Source of the DNA: JADMJV01 sp964649085
GTDB taxonomy: Bacteria > Vulcanimicrobiota > Xenobia > Xenobiales > JADMJV01
DNA: 64,000 nt
Reading direction: 5' to 3'
Assembly: GCA_964649085.1 (NCBI GenBank)
Contig: CAZYPN010000012.1
Span: 62,001 to 126,000 of the forward strand
Shown here: positions 8,038-16,847 of the stretch, in pieces
Layout: each line of letters starts with the position of its first letter
Numbering within the stretch: position 1 is the first letter of the stretch
Position numbers and translations under genes: made by a program
The notes under the pieces: model-generated
Told to the model about the DNA's origin: nothing
What the model saw: the letters and a program-made list of their open reading frames with translations, nothing else
Database searches by the model: none

Positions 8038-9012
8038 ATGGCATTGGTTTTGCAAGGATTGCTCAATTGCTGGTCGGAGCCAGCCACTGAAGACTTCGCT
8101 GGCTCCTGGACCGTGGACACCGAGGTGGCCCAGGCCCCGCCTGGACCTCAGGCCGACGAAGCGGGCAACTATCAGGCCCCAGCTCTCATCGGGATGGTCG
8201 AGGTTCTCAACCGCTTCGAGCAGGCCGAGATCGACGCCCAGCAGGCCTGGAGCGAATTGCAGGACCTGCGTCACGAGGTTCAGCAGCGTCTCGAGTGGAT
8301 GCGCCTGAGTGTCGAACAGGGTTGGGATCAGGCAGAGGACGAGTTGCATCAATGGCTGCGTTCGGGCTTCTGTCGCTTCGACCAGGCACTGGAGTGGGCC
8401 CAGCATTCGCTGAGTTCAGAGCCCAGTGTGCGCCTGCAGGCAATCGAACTGGCCCAGCAAGCCACCAACGATCTGGCCGCCGGCATGCAGCGATTTCTCG
8501 AGCATGCCGAAGCCTGCTCAACGGTTCACTGCCCACGTTGTTCTAAGGCCAATCGTCGAGGCGCCGAGCATTGCTCGGGATGCGCCTCGACCCTGCCTCG
8601 CAGTCCCGAGGTGGTGCTGGCCCAGGCGGAGGTGCCCGAACTGGAGCGCACCACCCCCAATCACGACCGGCTTGTCGATGCGATTGACGCCGTCTACGCC
8701 GGAGAGCTCGGTCCCGAGGGTTTCGAGCGCGAGTGGTCGGCCATCTGGGGGCACATGCAGGGGCACTATCGCAGTATTCAGCAGGATCGACGGGATGTAG
8801 CTCGTCACAGCGGTTCTGCGGTCGAAGCCTATCGCAACGTGCTCGAGGCCATTGAAGAGGGCGTGTTGGCCAGCCTCGAGGCTCTCGAAGTGATGCGCGG
8901 CTATCTGGATACGGGTAGTAGCAGCTACTTGAGCCGTGGGCTTGACTTGCTGATGCAGGCTACCCCGCTGCTGATCGAGGCCCAGGAACTGCTGCAGTCT
9001 CTGGAGGTCTGA
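8038..9012 (+). CDS. Helical protein with a central double-CxxC zinc ribbon (paralog of 37563-38792)
   Basis: 324 residues; the ATG at 8038 has a GGAGG SD five bases upstream, better than the TTG at 8026. The N-terminal 160 residues are helical and Glu/Gln-rich. A zinc ribbon sits near residues 163-185 (CPRCSKANRRGAEHCSGC). The C-terminal half is again helical: LVDAIDAVYAGEL, a Gly/Phe/Trp segment, then a long amphipathic stretch ending LLIEAQELLQSLEV. A second gene at 37563-38792 has the same plan. Neither matches a family I know. The close spacing (4 nt) to the REC-BTAD regulator suggests shared expression. Confidence 0.8.
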   Translation: MALVLQGLLNCWSEPATEDFAGSWTVDTEVAQAPPGPQADEAGNYQAPALIGMVEVLNRFEQAEIDAQQAWSELQDLRHEVQQRLEWMRLSVEQGWDQAEDELHQWLRSGFCRFDQALEWAQHSLSSEPSVRLQAIELAQQATNDLAAGMQRFLEHAEACSTVHCPRCSKANRRGAEHCSGCASTLPRSPEVVLAQAEVPELERTTPNHDRLVDAIDAVYAGELGPEGFEREWSAIWGHMQGHYRSIQQDRRDVARHSGSAVEAYRNVLEAIEEGVLASLEALEVMRGYLDTGSSSYLSRGLDLLMQATPLLIEAQELLQSLEV

Positions 9013-9016
9013 GTCG

Positions 9017-11296
9017 GTGGCCGGGGAACCTGTCCCGGTGAGCGCGCGAATCCTGGTTCTCGAAGATGACGAAGCGTTTCGCAGCATGTTGGTGCAGGCG
9101 CTGCAGCGGCACGGTTACCAGGTCGAGGGTGTGGGGCGAGCTCTGGATGCCATCGAGCGCACCCGCCAGCAGCCCTTCGACCTGGTGGTGGCCGATATCC
9201 GGATGGAGGGTGCCAGCGGTCTGGACGCCATCCAGGAGGTCCAGACTCATCATCCCGGGGTAAACAGTATTGTTATCACGGGCTTTTCTACCGAGGCCGA
9301 CTCGATTCGGGCCGTTCGCCTGGGGGTGGGCGACTATCTCAAGAAACCCTTTCCCTTGCAGGTTTTCCTCGATTCGGTAGAGAGGGTTCTGGCTCGCCGT
9401 CGGCTGCAGCAACGCAGCCAGGAACAGCAGCATACCTGGCAGCTCACGCTGCTCTGGGCTCTGCGTCAGGCGGCCAGGCAGCTGTCGCTGCTGGCTCCCG
9501 AAGAAGCCAATGCCATCGAAGTTAGCGAAGGTCTGATGCAGTTGGCCCGCGAGCTCGAGTGGTCGGAGGAACGGGCCCTGGAGCTCGCCCTGGCCTTTCT
9601 TTGGAAGCGCCTGGAAGAGGTCCACCAGGAGCCCCCCGGGTACGTCCGTAGCTGCTTTCCGGCCGGGGTCACCGCGGCTTATCAGGCCCTGCGACAGGCC
9701 GACAGTTGTGAAGGTCAGATGGTTCGAGCGGTTGAGGGCCATGAGGCGGCTGCCGAGCTGGCTTTGGCCTGGGGCCGAGTGCGTCAAGGTCAGCAGCTCC
9801 CTCGCAGCTCGCCTGGCTCGTCGGCCCGTAGCCTGCTGGCTCTGGCCGGTGCACTGGCCGAGGGCGGGCAGGTTGGTGAGGCTGGCCAGGCCTTTCATCA
9901 GGTATTGGAGCGCTCGGCGCAGAGCCCACGCGAGGCCCTGGAGGCGCAACTGGGATTGGCTCATCTGGCCCGCAGGGCGGGACAGAATGTCGAAATTCGT
10001 CATTGGTGTGAACAGGCTATTCAGTCGGCCCACAAGGTCGGCCCGGTCACGGCCGGCTGGGTGGCCTTGCGTTCATCGTTGCTGGCCGAGGATCCGGTTT
10101 GGAATGAGCAGGCCATCCACAGTTTCACCACGACCGAACTTGCCAGCGGTATCGCTCTGGCTCAGCTGGCCTCAAGGCGTTGGGAGAGCGACCTCGACGA
10201 GCGCTCGCTGGCTTCCCTTGCGGTGTTGATGCAGCCCGAGAACGTCAGCCTCTTCTTGGAATCAGCCGAATGGCTGTGGCCGTTGCTTTTGCGCCATCCG
10301 CAGCCCCATCCCAGCTGGGAAAGGGCAGTGCGCGCTCTCACGCAGAATGCCCCCGCAGAACTGCTCTCGCTGGCTCAGTTTGGAAACCTGGACCCCGCCA
10401 TGCGGCTGCGGGCGGTGCCGTGTTTGCGGGCGCTCGAGAGCGAGCGGGCCCTGGAAATCCTGCAGCAGTGGAGCGGTGATGACAATGACGAAGTTCGTCA
10501 GCTCGCAACTCGAGCCCTCGAGCAAGGGCGCGGTGTTCCGGCGGTGGCCATGCTGCGTCTATTTTCTCTGGGCCCATTCACCGTCTATCGGGGCGAAGAA
10601 CGCATTGCCGACAAGGCCTGGAAAAGCCAGAAGGTGCGCTATCTGCTGGCCTTTCTGGCGGCCTATGCCCGGGTGGTTTCCGAGGACCTGCTGTTGGAGG
10701 CTTTCTGGCCAGACGACCTGGAAAAAGGGCGCCGCAATCTCTATACCGCCACTTCCTATCTGCGTTCAGCACTGGGCTGCACGCCTCAGTCCGATTATCT
10801 GCAGCGTTCGCCGGCGGGGTTGCAGCTCCATGCCCAGCTGCCCTGGTGGCACGACCTGAGCGAGTTGGAGAAAGGCTTGCTGCGCAGTCAGCAGCAGCGC
10901 CAGGCCGGACAACACGAGGCCGGGCTGGATACCCTGGCCAAAGTCGCCAATCTCTATCGCGGACCTTATCTGGAAGGCTGTTACTACGAGTGGGCCGAGG
11001 TGCGACGCAATCAGTTGGAGCAGCGTATGGTCGAGGCCTTGCTCAGCCTGGCAAGCGGTCGGCTGGACCAACAGCGATTCGGCGAAACCCTGGAGTGCTC
11101 CGGCAGGGTATTGGAGATCGACCCCTGCTGTCAGGAAGCCTACCGCCTGGCCATGAAATCTTACCTCGAGAGCGGACGAGCTGAGGAGGTGTTGCGCCTT
11201 TTTCAGCAGGCCCGTCAGTTGCTGGCTCGAGAGTTGGAACTCGAGCCGTCCATCGAGCTGATCGAACTGCAGCAGCGAGCGCTGCTCAATCTCTAG
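9017..11296 (+). CDS. Response regulator: REC, long helical/HEAT-like linker and BTAD (SARP-type) DNA-binding output
   Basis: 759 residues from GTG with an SD (GGAGG, 9 nt). Residues 11-125 are a receiver domain: acidic pair EDD at 16-18, phospho-acceptor D60 in VVADIRM, Thr in ITGF and Lys in YLKKPF. Residues ~130-510 are helical; near 480-505 a HEAT-like unit is seen (ALEILQQWSGDDNDEVRQLA). From ~513 comes a winged-helix domain (LRLFSLGPFTVYRGEERI ... LLLEAFWPDD) followed by the TPR-like bacterial transcriptional activator domain, with GPYLEGCYYEWAEVRR and a closing LARELELEPS. It should be a phosphorylation-controlled transcription activator. A membrane histidine kinase lies at 12167-13903 and may be its partner. 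Confidence 0.88.
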   Translation: MAGEPVPVSARILVLEDDEAFRSMLVQALQRHGYQVEGVGRALDAIERTRQQPFDLVVADIRMEGASGLDAIQEVQTHHPGVNSIVITGFSTEADSIRAVRLGVGDYLKKPFPLQVFLDSVERVLARRRLQQRSQEQQHTWQLTLLWALRQAARQLSLLAPEEANAIEVSEGLMQLARELEWSEERALELALAFLWKRLEEVHQEPPGYVRSCFPAGVTAAYQALRQADSCEGQMVRAVEGHEAAAELALAWGRVRQGQQLPRSSPGSSARSLLALAGALAEGGQVGEAGQAFHQVLERSAQSPREALEAQLGLAHLARRAGQNVEIRHWCEQAIQSAHKVGPVTAGWVALRSSLLAEDPVWNEQAIHSFTTTELASGIALAQLASRRWESDLDERSLASLAVLMQPENVSLFLESAEWLWPLLLRHPQPHPSWERAVRALTQNAPAELLSLAQFGNLDPAMRLRAVPCLRALESERALEILQQWSGDDNDEVRQLATRALEQGRGVPAVAMLRLFSLGPFTVYRGEERIADKAWKSQKVRYLLAFLAAYARVVSEDLLLEAFWPDDLEKGRRNLYTATSYLRSALGCTPQSDYLQRSPAGLQLHAQLPWWHDLSELEKGLLRSQQQRQAGQHEAGLDTLAKVANLYRGPYLEGCYYEWAEVRRNQLEQRMVEALLSLASGRLDQQRFGETLECSGRVLEIDPCCQEAYRLAMKSYLESGRAEEVLRLFQQARQLLARELELEPSIELIELQQRALLNL

Positions 11297-11297
11297 A

Positions 11298-12170
11298 ATG
11301 GGTTCTCGAGAAGGGCGCGAAGCGCCGCCTATGCGCAAGATGACTCGTCAGGAATTGGACCAGGCTGTGCAATGGGCGGCCCGCGAGGGTTGGAATCCCG
11401 GGCTGCACGATGCTCAGGCCTTCTGGCAAACCGATCCCGACGGCTTTGTGGCCCTCGAAGAAGATGGCCAGATGATCGGCAGTGGCTCGGTGGTTTCCTA
11501 TCAAGGCTTATTCGGCTTTATGGGTTTCTTCATCGTGCGCGAGGGGCTGCGCCAGCAGGGCCGCGGAGCGCCTTTCTGGCATCAGCGCCTGCAGTATTTG
11601 CAAAGTCGCCTGGAGCCGGGAGCGGCCATCGGCATGGATGGGGTCTTTGCCATGCAAGATTTTTACGCTCGCGGCGGGTTTGTCTTTTCTCATCGGGACA
11701 TCCGCTTCGAGGGTGTGGGTCGCCAACAGCAGATCCACAAAGCCGTGACTGCCTATCGAGCAAACGATTTTCAGGCAGTTGCCGACTATGATCGCCAGCA
11801 TTTTCCCTGCCCACGCCCGGATTTCTTGCGGGCCTGGCTGAGCTTACCTGAAAGTCACACCTGGTGCCATTACGACGGCGACCGCCTGAGCGGTTATGCT
11901 ACCGTGCGGCGCTGCATGACGGGCTACAAGATCGGCCCGCTGTTTGGCGACAACGATGAAATTGCCGAGCGGCTTTTCAGTGCCTGCTCCAACGTGGCGG
12001 CGGGTGAGCCCCTGTTCTTGGACGCTCCCGAACCTCATGGGGGGGCCATGGCCCTGGCTGCCGATCGGAAGATGCGCGAGGTTTTTGGCTGTGCCCGCAT
12101 GTATCTTGGGCCCTTTCCCCAGATGCGCCATCAGGGAATCTACGGAGTGACCAGCTTCGAACTCGGCTAG
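11298..12170 (+). CDS. GNAT acetyltransferase with Acetyltransf_18-type C-terminal domain
   Basis: 290 residues from ATG 11298; ATG 11331 is an alternative and fits the usual family start (MRKMTRQELDQAVQWA). The N-terminal GNAT domain shows GWNPGLHDAQAF and the acetyl-CoA loop REGLRQQGRGAPFW. The C-terminal domain has the second-GNAT signature GYATVRRCMTGYKIGPLF and EPLFLDAPEPHG. Proteins of this two-domain type acetylate small amines; the substrate is unknown. Its stop overlaps the stop of the convergent histidine kinase in a shared CTAG. Confidence 0.85.
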   Translation: MGSREGREAPPMRKMTRQELDQAVQWAAREGWNPGLHDAQAFWQTDPDGFVALEEDGQMIGSGSVVSYQGLFGFMGFFIVREGLRQQGRGAPFWHQRLQYLQSRLEPGAAIGMDGVFAMQDFYARGGFVFSHRDIRFEGVGRQQQIHKAVTAYRANDFQAVADYDRQHFPCPRPDFLRAWLSLPESHTWCHYDGDRLSGYATVRRCMTGYKIGPLFGDNDEIAERLFSACSNVAAGEPLFLDAPEPHGGAMALAADRKMREVFGCARMYLGPFPQMRHQGIYGVTSFELG

Positions 12171-13903
12171 GCCGGCAGCCACACCAGGGCTCGACACCCC
12201 TGGCCCGGATGGCTGATCAGCTGCAATTTTCCTGCGTGGTGCTCGATGATCTCGCGGCTGATCGACAGCCCCAGGCCGGTCCCCCGGCCGGGCTCCTTGG
12301 TGGTAAAGAAAGGCTCGAATACGCGCTGCTGCACCTCGGGAGTCATGCCGCAGCCATTGTCTTCGACCAGTAGTTCCACGCCTCCGGGGGAGCTGCGGGT
12401 GGCCACCAGCAAGCGGGGGTCCGGTCTGCCTTCCAGAGCGTCGCGCGCATTGAGCACGAGGTTGAGCACCACCTGTTGCAATTCGTTGGCATTGGCCACC
12501 ACCGGTGGAAGCTCTGCTGGCTGGAGTTGCAGCTGAACCTTCGCTTGACGCAGCTGGCCTTCTACGAGAAGCAGGGTGTCTTGCACGATGTCATTGAGCT
12601 GGCAGGGCTGACTGCCAGCGCGGGCGTCCCGCGAGTAGTAGAGCACCTTTTCGATCAAGGCCTGGGCTCGCTGCACCTGGCGCCGGGCCAGTTCCAGATT
12701 CTCTCGGCTCTGGGGGCTGCTGGCCTCCAGTTGAGCCATTTCCACCGCCATGAGCACCGTGGCCAGCGGGGTATTCAGTTCGTGGGCCATGCCAGCGGCC
12801 AGTTGACCCACCGCTGCCAACTTGCTCGACTCGACCATCTGGGCCTGGTTGGCTTGCAGCTGGCTGTAGGCTTGCAGTGCTTCCTGGCGCAGTCGCGCAT
12901 TGCGCAGCGTCAGGGCCACCTGGTAGCCGAGCACGGCCGCGAATTGACGATCTTCTTCCGAGTAGGCCTGTTGACGTTGCAGCACCACCACCCCCAGGCA
13001 TTCCTCCCCCACCCCCAGGCAGAAACCCAGCCCGGTGGGATAAGGGTGGCTGAGAAGGCGAGGCGGGGATGAACGCAAGTTTTGGACGACCGCCTCCTGG
13101 CCTCCCTCGGAGCCACGGTAGATCTGCATCCGGTCGTGAGGTAGCAGGCGAGGCAGCCAGCTTTCCAGGGTGTTCCACTGATCGCTCTCTTGGGGGCAAC
13201 GGGCCAGCGCCTGCAGTGCCTCCAGCAACAGGGCCAGACGCTGCAGCCAGAACTGCAATTGCTGGCTGTAGTCGGCTTCGTTGCGGGCCGCATGGGCCAC
13301 CTGGTGGAGCTGCTGTCGAGTGGTTTCCAGGCTGGCCTGGCTGCGCTGAAGCTGGCGGTCGAGCTGGCGCAGTCGGAACTGTTCGGCTTCTCGGGCCTGC
13401 CCCCGCGAGGCCAGAGCCAGGCCCACAAGTACCGGGGCGCCCAGCCCCGCCCAGTTGCCGGCCAAGTTCATGGCCAGAGCCAGGCAGCCGGCGGCCCAGA
13501 GTACGGCGGCTTCGCCCGCTCGCAGTGGGCATCCGAGGGCCGTGCCCAGGGCCAGAGTGAGCAAGAGATGCAGGTGAACCAGCACCAGTCCAAAACCCGT
13601 CGCCCCTGGCCCGACTTGAGCAACGGCCCACAAGCAGGGCAGCAAGGCCACGAGGGTCAGCAGTGAACGCCAGGGGGACGTCCAGCGCAGCAGCACCACA
13701 ATGACCATCCCCAGTGCGCCCCAGGCAAGCCCTTGGGGCAGTAGCGACAGGCCTAGAAACAGACAAGGAGCCAGCGACAGCGGGGCGGTGAGTGCCTCGC
13801 AGCCCAGAGCCAGCAGCGCCAGCGGCCAGGGTCCGCTGGGGGACAGACCGGAGAGCAAGGGCAGACATGCCAGCAGGGTCAGCAGGCGTAGCAACCCGAT
13901 CAA
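12167..13903 (-). CDS. Membrane histidine kinase (multi-TM sensor, GAF-like, HisKA, HATPase)
   Basis: 578 residues; start TTG overlapping the upstream pilin-like gene's stop (TTGA). About six to seven hydrophobic segments occupy residues 1-165, followed by a coiled coil (~170-215) and a GAF-like domain (~225-340). The phospho-acceptor H-box is GMAHELNTPL. The ATPase domain shows the N box (VVLNLVLNARDAL), G1 (VEDNGCGM), F box (FEPFFTTKEPG) and G2 (GTGLGLSISREI). It autophosphorylates in response to a membrane or cytosolic cue and passes phosphate to a response regulator; no simple regulator is adjacent, but the REC-BTAD protein lies two genes away. Confidence 0.92.
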   Translation of the reverse strand: MIGLLRLLTLLACLPLLSGLSPSGPWPLALLALGCEALTAPLSLAPCLFLGLSLLPQGLAWGALGMVIVVLLRWTSPWRSLLTLVALLPCLWAVAQVGPGATGFGLVLVHLHLLLTLALGTALGCPLRAGEAAVLWAAGCLALAMNLAGNWAGLGAPVLVGLALASRGQAREAEQFRLRQLDRQLQRSQASLETTRQQLHQVAHAARNEADYSQQLQFWLQRLALLLEALQALARCPQESDQWNTLESWLPRLLPHDRMQIYRGSEGGQEAVVQNLRSSPPRLLSHPYPTGLGFCLGVGEECLGVVVLQRQQAYSEEDRQFAAVLGYQVALTLRNARLRQEALQAYSQLQANQAQMVESSKLAAVGQLAAGMAHELNTPLATVLMAVEMAQLEASSPQSRENLELARRQVQRAQALIEKVLYYSRDARAGSQPCQLNDIVQDTLLLVEGQLRQAKVQLQLQPAELPPVVANANELQQVVLNLVLNARDALEGRPDPRLLVATRSSPGGVELLVEDNGCGMTPEVQQRVFEPFFTTKEPGRGTGLGLSISREIIEHHAGKLQLISHPGQGCRALVWLPA

Positions 13904-14304
13904 CGGTCGTGATAGACGCGACTGAAGAGTCGGAAGCTCTTCTCGCCCGTGCGTTCCTTCCAGAAAACCACGACTTCGACGCTCTTCAGGGTGCAGTTGC
14001 TGAGGTCGGTGCTCGGATCCAGGTCGTCGTCGGCAAGGTGTATCTGGTATTCAAATTCCGGCTGTTGGGAATGCACCTGGCGGGGACGTTCCAGGCCGAG
14101 GTCTGTAAAGCGGATTCGCAGTTTGCTGACCGTCTCATCCAGCAAAGAACTGGCCAGTAGCGAGGCCCGCTGGCGCACGGCCGAATGGGTTTTCCAGCGC
14201 ATCGATGCCAGTTGAAGGCTGACCAGCGCAAACACGGCAATGCTGGTCAGCCCCAGAGCAACCACCACTTCACTGAGAGAGAGCCCCCGTCGCTTGCGAC
14301 CCAT
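13900..14304 (-). CDS. Type IV pilin-like protein (PilV/GspI-like minor pseudopilin)
   Basis: 134 residues from ATG 14304; an in-frame TTG at 14331 would add nine residues. The N-terminus carries a class III signal: basic GRKRR then G|LSLSEVVVALG with the conserved Glu at mature position 5, followed by a ~20-residue hydrophobic helix. A prepilin peptidase would cut after the Gly. The C-terminal domain contains a single Cys. It may be a minor pilin working with the GspE/PilB ATPase at 15099, but no prepilin peptidase, inner-membrane platform or secretin gene is in the window. It overlaps the histidine kinase start by four bases. Confidence 0.8.
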   Translation of the reverse strand: MGRKRRGLSLSEVVVALGLTSIAVFALVSLQLASMRWKTHSAVRQRASLLASSLLDETVSKLRIRFTDLGLERPRQVHSQQPEFEYQIHLADDDLDPSTDLSNCTLKSVEVVVFWKERTGEKSFRLFSRVYHDR

Positions 14305-14342
14305 CGGAAAACATTGGCCAAATGGGGCCAATCCCCCTGGCC

Positions 14343-14708
14343 TCAGGCCAGTGCGATCTCGCTGCGCGGACTGAGCAACGCGCAGCCTTCCAACCGCGCC
14401 AGCGCGACCACCAGTCGGTCTTCGCTGCTCATCCAGGCCGGCGCTCGCCTGGCTTCAAGCCAGTGGCGGGGCTGAGGGGCGACGATTTCCACCCGCTCTA
14501 CACTTGCCAGCTTCCTCCAGAACTCTTCCAGTGGAATCCCCAGGTTGAGGCTGCCCGCTTCGATGTGTTGCTGCATCTGCCAGCACAGCACCGAGCAGAT
14601 CAGCACTCTGTGGGCCTGCTCCAGGGCCTGCTGCTGTCCGGCAGTGAGTCGTTGCGGGCAAAGGGTCCAGTAGAGCAGGGCCCAGTGGTCCAGGACCACG
14701 CTGCTCAT
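14343..14708 (-). CDS. PIN-domain toxin (VapC-like), possibly with a degenerate active site
   Basis: 121 residues, ATG overlapping the antitoxin stop (ATGA). The pattern follows the short PIN toxin family: VVLDHWALLYW at the N-terminus with the first catalytic Asp, a central VLICSVLCWQMQQHI ... GSLNL, and SSEDRLVVALARLEGCALL at the C-terminus with the third acid. Active PIN toxins of this type usually have WEI in the second block (here WQM) and TxD near the end (here SPRSE), so one or two of the four acids appear replaced. It should be an RNA-cleaving toxin if active. Confidence 0.75.
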   Translation of the reverse strand: MSSVVLDHWALLYWTLCPQRLTAGQQQALEQAHRVLICSVLCWQMQQHIEAGSLNLGIPLEEFWRKLASVERVEIVAPQPRHWLEARRAPAWMSSEDRLVVALARLEGCALLSPRSEIALA

Positions 14709-14932
14709 GAGGGCCAGTCGTTCCAGGTAGAGGTAGCTGCAACCTCAGGAACCTGGCAGCGAGTTCGTAAGGCGCCGAAGGCTTCCTCGACCGTCATTCG
14801 GGGTCGATAGGGCTCAACCCTGAGGACCGGGCGATTGAAGTCGGTGACGATCAGTTCGCCGCCGGAGCTTTCCAGTTCTCGAAAGATTTCCAGCAGTCGC
14901 GCTTTGAGAACGCCTTTTGACACGGTTTTCAT
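14705..14932 (-). CDS. Phd/YefM-type antitoxin
   Basis: 75 residues, the first gene of the toxin-antitoxin pair. The N-terminal DNA-binding domain is typical (KTVSKGVLKARLLEIFREL ... GELIVTDFNRPVLRV), and the C-terminal ~25 residues ending in TSTWNDWPS would wrap the PIN toxin. Translation should start at the first base or so of the mRNA, because the -10 box ends only six bases before the ATG and there is no SD. It probably represses its own promoter through the inverted repeat at 14965-14993. Confidence 0.85.
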   Translation of the reverse strand: MKTVSKGVLKARLLEIFRELESSGGELIVTDFNRPVLRVEPYRPRMTVEEAFGALRTRCQVPEVAATSTWNDWPS

Positions 14933-14938
14933 GGCTGC

Positions 14939-14967
14939 ATCATAAGAGTAGTCATAAATATAGTCAA
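14939..14967 (-). promoter_or_regulatory. Sigma70-type promoter of the toxin-antitoxin operon
   Basis: On the minus strand TTGACT (14967-14962), a 17-bp spacer and TATGAT (14944-14939) make a near-consensus promoter. Six bases separate the -10 from the antitoxin ATG at 14932, so the mRNA is predicted to be leaderless. Confidence 0.8.
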
Positions 14968-14993
14968 GGATGACAGTTGAACTGTCATCCTTG
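14965..14993. promoter_or_regulatory. Operator: perfect 14-bp inverted repeat overlapping the TA -35
   Basis: CAAGGATGACAGTT, one base, then AACTGTCATCCTTG. The right-hand edge overlaps the first three bases of the TTGACT -35 box, so a bound dimer would block RNA polymerase. This is the expected place for autoregulation by the Phd-type antitoxin or antitoxin-toxin complex. Confidence 0.75.
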
Positions 14994-15034
14994 GTGGTGC
15001 GTATGGTCTATTTGTCTCAATTTTTCAAGGATGG

Positions 15035-15063
15035 TTGCCATTCTCTGGTTTAGCAGTTATAGT
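15035..15063 (+). promoter_or_regulatory. Sigma70-type promoter of the GspE/PilB gene
   Basis: TTGCCA (15035-15040), a 17-bp spacer and TATAGT (15058-15063). The start would be near 15070, giving a leader of about 29 nt with SD GGGAGG 8-9 nt before the ATG at 15099. Confidence 0.72.
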
Positions 15064-15098
15064 GTCAAGCTGTCAGACAAGACTGGGAGGTAAGCAAG

Positions 15099-16826
15099 AT
15101 GACTGTGGACAGAGACGATCTGGGAAGGCTGCTACTCGACGAGCAGTTGATTACCCGCCGACAGTTGGAGAAGGCCATGGCGCAGGTGCAGCGCAGCGGA
15201 GCCGATTTGCCCAAGGTGCTGATCGAGCAAGGCTATGTCACCCAAAAGGATGTGGTCGAGGCGCTGGGCAGACAGCTGGGAGTGCCCTTCGTTGACCTCG
15301 AGGAAGCCCTCATCGATCCCGATCTGGGGCGCCTGATCCCCGATCATCTGGCCAAGCGTTACCACGTGTTCCCGGTGGCTCAGGTCGACAATCGACTGAC
15401 GCTGGCCATGGTCGATCCTCTCAATGTCATTGCTCTCGATGACATTCGGCTGGTTACGGGTTTCGACATTGAACCCGTGATCGCTACCGAAGAGGCGATT
15501 TCCCGCGCTCTGGATGGTCAATTTGGAGTCAATGCTATCGCTACGGTAGAAGAGGAGGTCCGGGGCATTACCGCCACCGAGTGGGACCAGGTTGGCTTTG
15601 AAGACGCGGTCGAGGAAGACATCTCTCTGGAAGACATGAAGAAAATGGTCGACGACGCGCCCATCGTGCGTGTGGTCAATCTGGTGATCTCCCAAGCCAT
15701 CAATGACAAAGCCTCAGACATTCACATTGAGCCCGAGGCTCGCACCGTAAAAGTGCGCTATCGTGTAGACGGGGTGCTGCATGACGTGATGACGCCTCCC
15801 AAGCACATTCAGGCCCCGATGGTTTCGCGCATCAAGATTATGGCGGCCATGGACATTGCCGAGCGCCGGGTGCCTCAGGATGGGAAGATTCACCTGACCC
15901 ACGACGGTCGCGAGTTCGACCTGCGGGTTTCCACCATTCCCTGTGTTCACGGCGAGAAAACCGTGATGCGCATCCTGGACAAGGGCAATGTGCAGCTGGG
16001 CCTCAACAAGCTGGGCTTCTATGAACACAACCTTCAGCTGTGGGAGTCGATTGTGGAGAAACCCTACGGAATGTTGCTGGTCACGGGTCCCACCGGCTCG
16101 GGGAAGTCTACCACCCTCTACTCATGCCTCAATAAGCTGAATCGGGGCGACCGCAATTTGACCACGGTGGAAGATCCCGTGGAGTATCAGATTCCCGGCA
16201 TCAATCAGGTTCAGACCAACCCCAAGGCGGGATTGACTTTCGCCACGGCCCTCAAGGCTTTTCTCCGCCAGGATCCGGACATTCTCATGGTGGGCGAGAT
16301 TCGCGATGAACAAACGGCCAAGATCGCCGTCGAGGCGGCCCTTACCGGTCACCTCGTGCTTTCCACACTACACACCAACGATGCCTGCGGGGCCATTTCT
16401 CGTCTGGTGGAAATGGGGGTCGAGCCGTTCTTGGTATCCTCGGCCTTGATCGGAGTGCTGGCCCAACGCCTGGCCCGTCAGATTTGCCCGAACTGCAAAG
16501 AGAGCTTTCGGCCCCCGGCCGAGGCGGTTCGCAAATTGGGCCTCTCGATCTATGGCGACAACGACATCAGTTTTTACCGTGGGCGGGGTTGCGATCACTG
16601 CAAAACCACCGGTTATCGGGGGCGTACCGGCATTCACGAGGTGCTTCAAATCAGCGAGCGAGTCCGCAGCCTGGTATTGTCGCGGGCCTCGACTGCCGAA
16701 ATTCGCCAGGCGGCCATCGAGGACGGAATGCGGACGATGCAGGATGACGCTGTGCAGAAGGTGCTCGATGGCACCACCACCCTGGATGAATGCATGCGAG
16801 TGGTCTATGTCGAGGGGGTGGAGTGA
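15099..16826 (+). CDS. GspE/PilB family secretion or pilus-assembly ATPase
   Basis: 575 residues, full length. Residues ~5-145 are the GspE N-terminal domain. The hexameric ATPase core has an Asp-box region, Walker A GPTGSGKST (~330), Walker B ILMVGEIRD (~395), a His box around GHLVLSTLHTNDA, and the zinc-binding tetracysteine CPNC (~461) ... CDHC (~497). It powers filament extension in type IV pili or type II secretion. No inner-membrane platform (PilC/GspF) or secretin gene is nearby; the next genes are a Ser/Thr kinase and a Mo enzyme. The closest filament component is the pilin-like protein at 13900. Confidence 0.95.
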   Translation: MTVDRDDLGRLLLDEQLITRRQLEKAMAQVQRSGADLPKVLIEQGYVTQKDVVEALGRQLGVPFVDLEEALIDPDLGRLIPDHLAKRYHVFPVAQVDNRLTLAMVDPLNVIALDDIRLVTGFDIEPVIATEEAISRALDGQFGVNAIATVEEEVRGITATEWDQVGFEDAVEEDISLEDMKKMVDDAPIVRVVNLVISQAINDKASDIHIEPEARTVKVRYRVDGVLHDVMTPPKHIQAPMVSRIKIMAAMDIAERRVPQDGKIHLTHDGREFDLRVSTIPCVHGEKTVMRILDKGNVQLGLNKLGFYEHNLQLWESIVEKPYGMLLVTGPTGSGKSTTLYSCLNKLNRGDRNLTTVEDPVEYQIPGINQVQTNPKAGLTFATALKAFLRQDPDILMVGEIRDEQTAKIAVEAALTGHLVLSTLHTNDACGAISRLVEMGVEPFLVSSALIGVLAQRLARQICPNCKESFRPPAEAVRKLGLSIYGDNDISFYRGRGCDHCKTTGYRGRTGIHEVLQISERVRSLVLSRASTAEIRQAAIEDGMRTMQDDAVQKVLDGTTTLDECMRVVYVEGVE

Positions 16827-16847
16827 GGCCATGGCGAAGCAACTCGA

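Noticed and set aside
15099..16826. A complete type IV pilus or type II secretion locus
   Set aside because: Only the ATPase and one pilin-like protein are here; no platform protein, secretin or prepilin peptidase was found.
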